A DNA stretch of 9,410 nt from an uncultured cyanobacterium. Lineage in GTDB: Bacteria > Cyanobacteriota > Cyanobacteriia > PCC-6307 > Cyanobiaceae. Positions 6,673 to 9,410 of this stretch are shown here, piece by piece. Both the position numbers and the translations under genes were made by a program. The stretch spans positions 1 through 9,410 of the forward strand of contig CAIOXF010000149.1 in the NCBI GenBank assembly GCA_903862155.1. The letters run 5' to 3'. Under the pieces are notes generated by a model that was given only the letters and a program-made list of their open reading frames with translations, was not told the DNA's origin and did no database searches. The stretch's first letter is position 1. Every line of letters begins with the position of its first letter.

Positions 6673-6754
6673 CGCAGCAGCACGTGGTGCGCCCTGTATA
6701 GGCGCCTTTTCCCTGGCTGGCACGGTGGTTGCGCGCCAGATTCGGGAGCACCGT
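6673..6754. promoter_or_regulatory. Divergent promoter region between efflux operon and MscS-like gene
   Basis: This 82-bp gap must hold the start signals for both divergent transcripts. Towards the efflux operon (- strand) there is a -10-like TATACA (6700-6695) with GTGCCA (6723-6718) 17 bp upstream as a weak -35; the leader would be only about 16 nt. An inverted repeat GCGCC-N7-GGCGC (6689-6693 with 6701-6705) brackets that -10. An imperfect palindrome centred on CACGTG (6677-6690) lies at the likely transcript start. Both could be operators, but no regulator gene is adjacent. I see no clear + strand promoter. Assignments rest on motif matching by eye. Confidence 0.4.
6744..6748 (+). promoter_or_regulatory. 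Ribosome site favouring the GTG start of the MscS-like gene
   Basis: GGGAG 6 nt before GTG 6755. No comparable site precedes the ATG at 6773. It therefore supports a start six codons upstream of the first ATG; the signal peptide is intact either way. Confidence 0.5.
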
Positions 6755-8548
6755 GTGCCGCAACCCGCGCCCATGCGCCAACTTCGCCAGCTGGTTGTGG
6801 CGCTGCTGCTGGGCCTGCTGTTGGCTGCCGGCCCCCACGCCCTGGCGGCCGGCTCCGGCGGCGCGGGCCTGAGCCTCAGCAGCACTTCCCTTGGCAGTGA
6901 TCTGATCAAGGGCGTCACCAAGTCGCCAGAGGTGTTGAGCGATGAGCGCTCCGCCGTGTCGGCGGGGAGCTTCAGCGTGGGCAAGGTGCGGGTGCTGGGC
7001 GTGCCGGTGATCGCCGTGGCGGTGCCGGTGCTCAAGGGCTCCGAGGGCCTTGATGCCCAGGCCAGGGCGCGGCTGATTGAGGGCAACCTGCGGCTGCTCT
7101 ACGCCCCGGAGGTGTTCTGCAGCCAAACCGAGCAGCTCAGTGAACTCTTGCTCGAGCAGCAGTCGCCGGGCTCAGCGGCCGGAGTGTGCCGCAGCGATCC
7201 CTGGGGGATCGGCAACGACGCCAGTGCCCTGCGCATCACCACCCGCCTCAGCGACAACGGCCAGCCGGTGCTCGAAGCCCTGCTGCCCGGCCGCGACAAG
7301 CCCCTGCCGCTGCTCACGGTGACCGATGCCGACGCCCAATTGCACGGCCGGCCCCCGGTTCAGCTGGCGGAGCGTTGGGCCGACCTGCTGCAGCGGCGGT
7401 TGCGCCATGCCCGCAGCGAGCTGGAGCCCGGCAGTGTGTTTGCGCGGCTGCGGCGCCTGGTGCTGCTGGAAGCCCTGGTGTTTGCGGTGCTGGTGCTGCT
7501 GGTGTGGAGCTGGTCGCGCACCCGCTGCTGGCTGAAGCGGCTGCTGGAGGAACAGCTGGATCATCCCAGCTCCGCCCTGAACCTGCGGGTGCAGCTGGTG
7601 ATGGTGCTGCGCCGGGGCCTATTCCTCAGCGTGCTGGTGGGGGTGATGGTGATGGTGGCACTGGCCGTGATGGCGGTGCCGGGCCAGCTCACCCTGGGCC
7701 TCACCCTGCTGCAGCAGCCCGGCCGCGCGTTGCTCAAGGTGATCGCCATCGGCCTGGTGCTGGTGGCGAGCCGCATGCTCGTGGCCCTGCTGCTGCGCCA
7801 ATGGGCCACCGATGCCCAGGTGCCGCTGGAGGAGCGTGCCCGCAGGGAGCAGCGCTACCGCAGCCTTCACCACATCCTCAATCGCTTGATTGAGTTGGCG
7901 GGGATCGTGATCGTGGCGCTCTGGATCCTGGTGGATGTGCCGGGCGTGCGCGGACTCTCCAGCCAGGTGCTGCTGGTGGGCGGCGCCCTGCTCGGTGCCC
8001 TGGCGATCGTGTTTCAGGGCCTGCTGCGGGATTTCGTGGCGGGCCTGGTGGTGCTCCTGGAAGACCGCTACGCCATCGGCGACTGGATTGAGCTCGATGG
8101 GGAGGAGGGTGACGTGCTGGATGTGGGGGTGTTGAGCAGCCAGTTGCGCACCCTCGATCAGCGGGTGGTGGTGGTGCAGCACTCCGCGGCCCAGCAGGTG
8201 GTGAACCACACCAAGATCCGCAGCGGCACGGTGGTGCGGGTGTCGCTGGCCCATCCCGTGCGCTCCATCCCGGAAGCGCTCGGGGTGGTTCAGAGCGTGC
8301 TGGATGGGCTCCTGGCCGATCCTGCCTGGGGGCCGCTGCTGCTGGAGCCGCCCCAGCTGCTGGGAGTGCAGGACCTGCTGCCCAGCGGCGTGGTGCTGAG
8401 CATGCAGCTGATCACCGAGGCCGGTTGTCAGTGGCGGGTGCGCCGCGAGTTGCTGCGGCGCGTGGCCGATGCCCTGCAGGCCTCTGCTATTCCACTGGCC
8501 CACTGGCCCGAGTTGGCCTTCACGGCCCAATCCACCGCTGGCTCGTAA
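6755..8548 (+). CDS. MscS-like mechanosensitive channel with periplasmic N-terminal domain
   Basis: A 597-residue member of the MscS superfamily, which forms inner-membrane channels opened by membrane tension. Residues 7-32 are a Sec signal peptide (RQLRQLVVALLLG... ending ALAAG). A periplasmic domain of about 200 residues follows, with Cys122 and Cys145 the only cysteines in it. Hydrophobic helices lie at about 236-253, 288-308, 328-347 and 378-395. The pore-helix region is about 405-436 (GGALLGALAIVFQGLLRDFVAGL), followed by the beta domain start AIGDWIELDGEEGDV and a cytoplasmic alpha/beta domain to the end. The usual 'VPN' turn after the beta domain is replaced by VVVQHSAAQQVVNHTK. I prefer GTG 6755 because GGGAG lies 6 nt before it; ATG 6773 is an alternative without a ribosome site. 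Probably the first gene of a pair with the hypothetical gene 26 nt downstream. Confidence 0.88.
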   Translation: MPQPAPMRQLRQLVVALLLGLLLAAGPHALAAGSGGAGLSLSSTSLGSDLIKGVTKSPEVLSDERSAVSAGSFSVGKVRVLGVPVIAVAVPVLKGSEGLDAQARARLIEGNLRLLYAPEVFCSQTEQLSELLLEQQSPGSAAGVCRSDPWGIGNDASALRITTRLSDNGQPVLEALLPGRDKPLPLLTVTDADAQLHGRPPVQLAERWADLLQRRLRHARSELEPGSVFARLRRLVLLEALVFAVLVLLVWSWSRTRCWLKRLLEEQLDHPSSALNLRVQLVMVLRRGLFLSVLVGVMVMVALAVMAVPGQLTLGLTLLQQPGRALLKVIAIGLVLVASRMLVALLLRQWATDAQVPLEERARREQRYRSLHHILNRLIELAGIVIVALWILVDVPGVRGLSSQVLLVGGALLGALAIVFQGLLRDFVAGLVVLLEDRYAIGDWIELDGEEGDVLDVGVLSSQLRTLDQRVVVVQHSAAQQVVNHTKIRSGTVVRVSLAHPVRSIPEALGVVQSVLDGLLADPAWGPLLLEPPQLLGVQDLLPSGVVLSMQLITEAGCQWRVRRELLRRVADALQASAIPLAHWPELAFTAQSTAGS

Positions 8549-8574
8549 GGTTCGGCCAGCGAGATCCACTGGTC

Positions 8575-9243
8575 GTGCTGAAGGACGAGACGAGCCGCGC
8601 CGACGAACTCAAGACCCTGGGCTGGTCGGCCGAGGACGTGCGTCGTTACGAGGAGCTCTGGGAGTACCGCCACCGCTGGGGCGCGATCAACCTGGAGCGC
8701 GATGACCGCCTGTTCCTGCGTAAGGCCGAAGCTGCCCTGCCCAAGCGCCTGAGCGGTAAGGCCGCCATGCGCAAGACGATCAAGGAGAAAACCCTCTACC
8801 GCTGGCTGGCTGCGTTCCACGAGGCCATGGGTCAGGTGGAAGGGCTGCAGGAGGGCGAGGTGGGCGCCTGGACGATCGTGATCGAGGAGGAGCTGCGCGC
8901 CCTCGAGTACTACGAGCCGGTGCTGGGCCTGCCCGACACCCTCAAGGCCAAGGCTTTCGGGCCGGTGCGTGAGCAGCTGGTGGCCGTGGCCGCCGCCGAT
9001 GGCCGCAACCTGGAGTTCGATTTCCTTGGCGCCCTGGCCCGCTTCCAGGAGCAGGGCAACAAGGGCTGGAAGCCCCTGCGCGAAACAGCAGACACCACCT
9101 ACCCCGTGCTACCAGCCGCTGCTGCTGCCGAGTTCCGCGCCAAGGCCCGCACCGAACTGGTGGCCCTCACCCGCGCCACCTATCCCTCCCTGGCGGAGAC
9201 GGACAAGCCAGAGCCGGCAGACGATTGGCAGCCCGCCGCTTAA
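8575..9243 (+). CDS. Conserved-type soluble hypothetical protein (222 aa)
   Basis: A 222-residue protein with no signal peptide and no membrane segment, so probably cytoplasmic. The first half is highly charged and helical (DELKTLGWSAEDVRRYEELWEY, about 10-31, then RWGAINLERDDRLFLRKAEAALPKR). The middle is rich in aromatic residues, Glu and Leu (about 74-120, RWLAAFHEAMG ... EEELRALEYYEPVLGLP). An alanine-rich segment (180-190) and an acidic, proline-containing tail follow (AETDKPEPADDW). The style fits the hypothetical proteins common in Synechococcus/Cyanobium, but I cannot name a family. GTG 8575 is the only plausible start after the MscS-like stop; its ribosome site is weak (GCGAG about 11 nt upstream). 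The frame stays open upstream but there overlaps the channel gene. The 26-nt gap suggests co-transcription with the channel; a functional link is not shown. Confidence 0.8.
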   Translation: MLKDETSRADELKTLGWSAEDVRRYEELWEYRHRWGAINLERDDRLFLRKAEAALPKRLSGKAAMRKTIKEKTLYRWLAAFHEAMGQVEGLQEGEVGAWTIVIEEELRALEYYEPVLGLPDTLKAKAFGPVREQLVAVAAADGRNLEFDFLGALARFQEQGNKGWKPLRETADTTYPVLPAAAAAEFRAKARTELVALTRATYPSLAETDKPEPADDWQPAA

Positions 9244-9409
9244 GCGCATCGGCCACCAGGGCTGCGCTTGCCGCCAGCACGCAGCCCATCAAATAGTCGA
9301 GCCAGCGGTTGGGGATGTACCAGGCCACCAGCGGTCCGTAGCCCACGAAGGCCACACCGCTGGAGATCAGGGCCGTGCGCAGGTACGTGTCGAGCCCCAG
9401 GGCTGTCAC
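9167..9409 (-). CDS. Small membrane protein, possibly cut by the window edge
   Basis: An 80-residue frame with two hydrophobic segments, about residues 12-31 (ALISSGVAFVGYGPLVAWYI) and 38-54 (DYLMGCVLAASAALVAD), followed by a basic stretch (LKRRAANRL). A GTG at 9409 could be the start, but only one base precedes it, so the gene may begin outside the window. Codons before residue 55 mostly end in G or C, like real genes here. The last 25 or so do not, and this tail overlaps the convergent hypothetical gene by 77 bp. The tail is therefore probably a run-on beyond the conserved part. Family not recognised; function unknown. Confidence 0.55.
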   Translation of the reverse strand: MTALGLDTYLRTALISSGVAFVGYGPLVAWYIPNRWLDYLMGCVLAASAALVADALKRRAANRLPALACPSPPGRDRWRG

Positions 9410-9410
9410 C

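Noticed and set aside
6673..7086. Upstream extension of the adaptor frame beyond ATG 6672
   Set aside because: It would cross the divergent channel gene and put the lipoprotein signal peptide about 140 residues inside the protein.
7619..8569. A 316-codon open frame on the - strand opposite the MscS-like gene
   Set aside because: Composition is a His/Gln-rich shadow of the channel gene; no family features and no independent start signal.
8425..8574. Upstream extension of the 222-residue hypothetical frame
   Set aside because: It lies inside the channel gene's coding end, and its translation does not resemble a protein start.
1..9410. Mobile elements, CRISPR arrays, defence genes, prophage signs
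   Set aside because: No transposase or integrase motif, no regularly spaced repeat array, no terminal repeats and no compositional break were seen.

Overview
The window reads as ordinary chromosomal DNA of a high-G+C picocyanobacterium of the Synechococcus/Cyanobium type. This is inferred from the uniform GC-rich third codon positions, the style of the conserved hypothetical proteins, and the cyanobacterial form of the UPF0016 and MscS-like proteins. No 16S or marker gene is present to fix the genus. I see no transposase, phage gene, CRISPR array, tRNA or rRNA. The theme is transport across the cell envelope.

Left part (1-2050). The 3' half of a cation diffusion facilitator (Zn2+-type efflux) gene runs into the window on the + strand. 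It converges on a small ribbon-helix-helix protein gene on the - strand. A gap of about 360 bp follows. It holds an AT-rich promoter-like patch and several nested inverted repeats, and it leads into a + strand UPF0016/GDT1 (Mnx-type manganese exporter) gene. A 63-residue conserved-looking - strand ORF overlaps the end of that gene tail to tail.

Middle part (2051-6672, - strand). This is a compact tripartite-efflux operon, transcribed in the order: lipoprotein membrane fusion protein, HAE1-class RND pump, small two-helix membrane protein. Stop and start are 3 nt apart at the first junction. They overlap by 2 nt (GTGA) at the second, behind a full AGGAGG ribosome site. The outer-membrane channel (TolC type) and any regulator gene are absent. 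The RND protein carries an extra hydrophobic hairpin in its central cytoplasmic loop.

Right part (6673-9410). An 82-bp divergent promoter region separates the efflux operon from a + strand gene for a large MscS-like mechanosensitive channel with a signal peptide and periplasmic domain. A 222-residue soluble hypothetical protein follows, probably in the same operon. A small membrane protein on the - strand overlaps its tail and runs to the right edge.

Together the genes suggest an envelope/export neighbourhood: metal-ion efflux (CDF, UPF0016), efflux of amphiphilic compounds (RND system) and osmotic or membrane-tension response (MscS). I found no clear new defence or mobile system. The best leads are the small membrane protein translationally coupled to the RND pump, the extra hairpin in the pump, and the structured leader before the UPF0016 gene.
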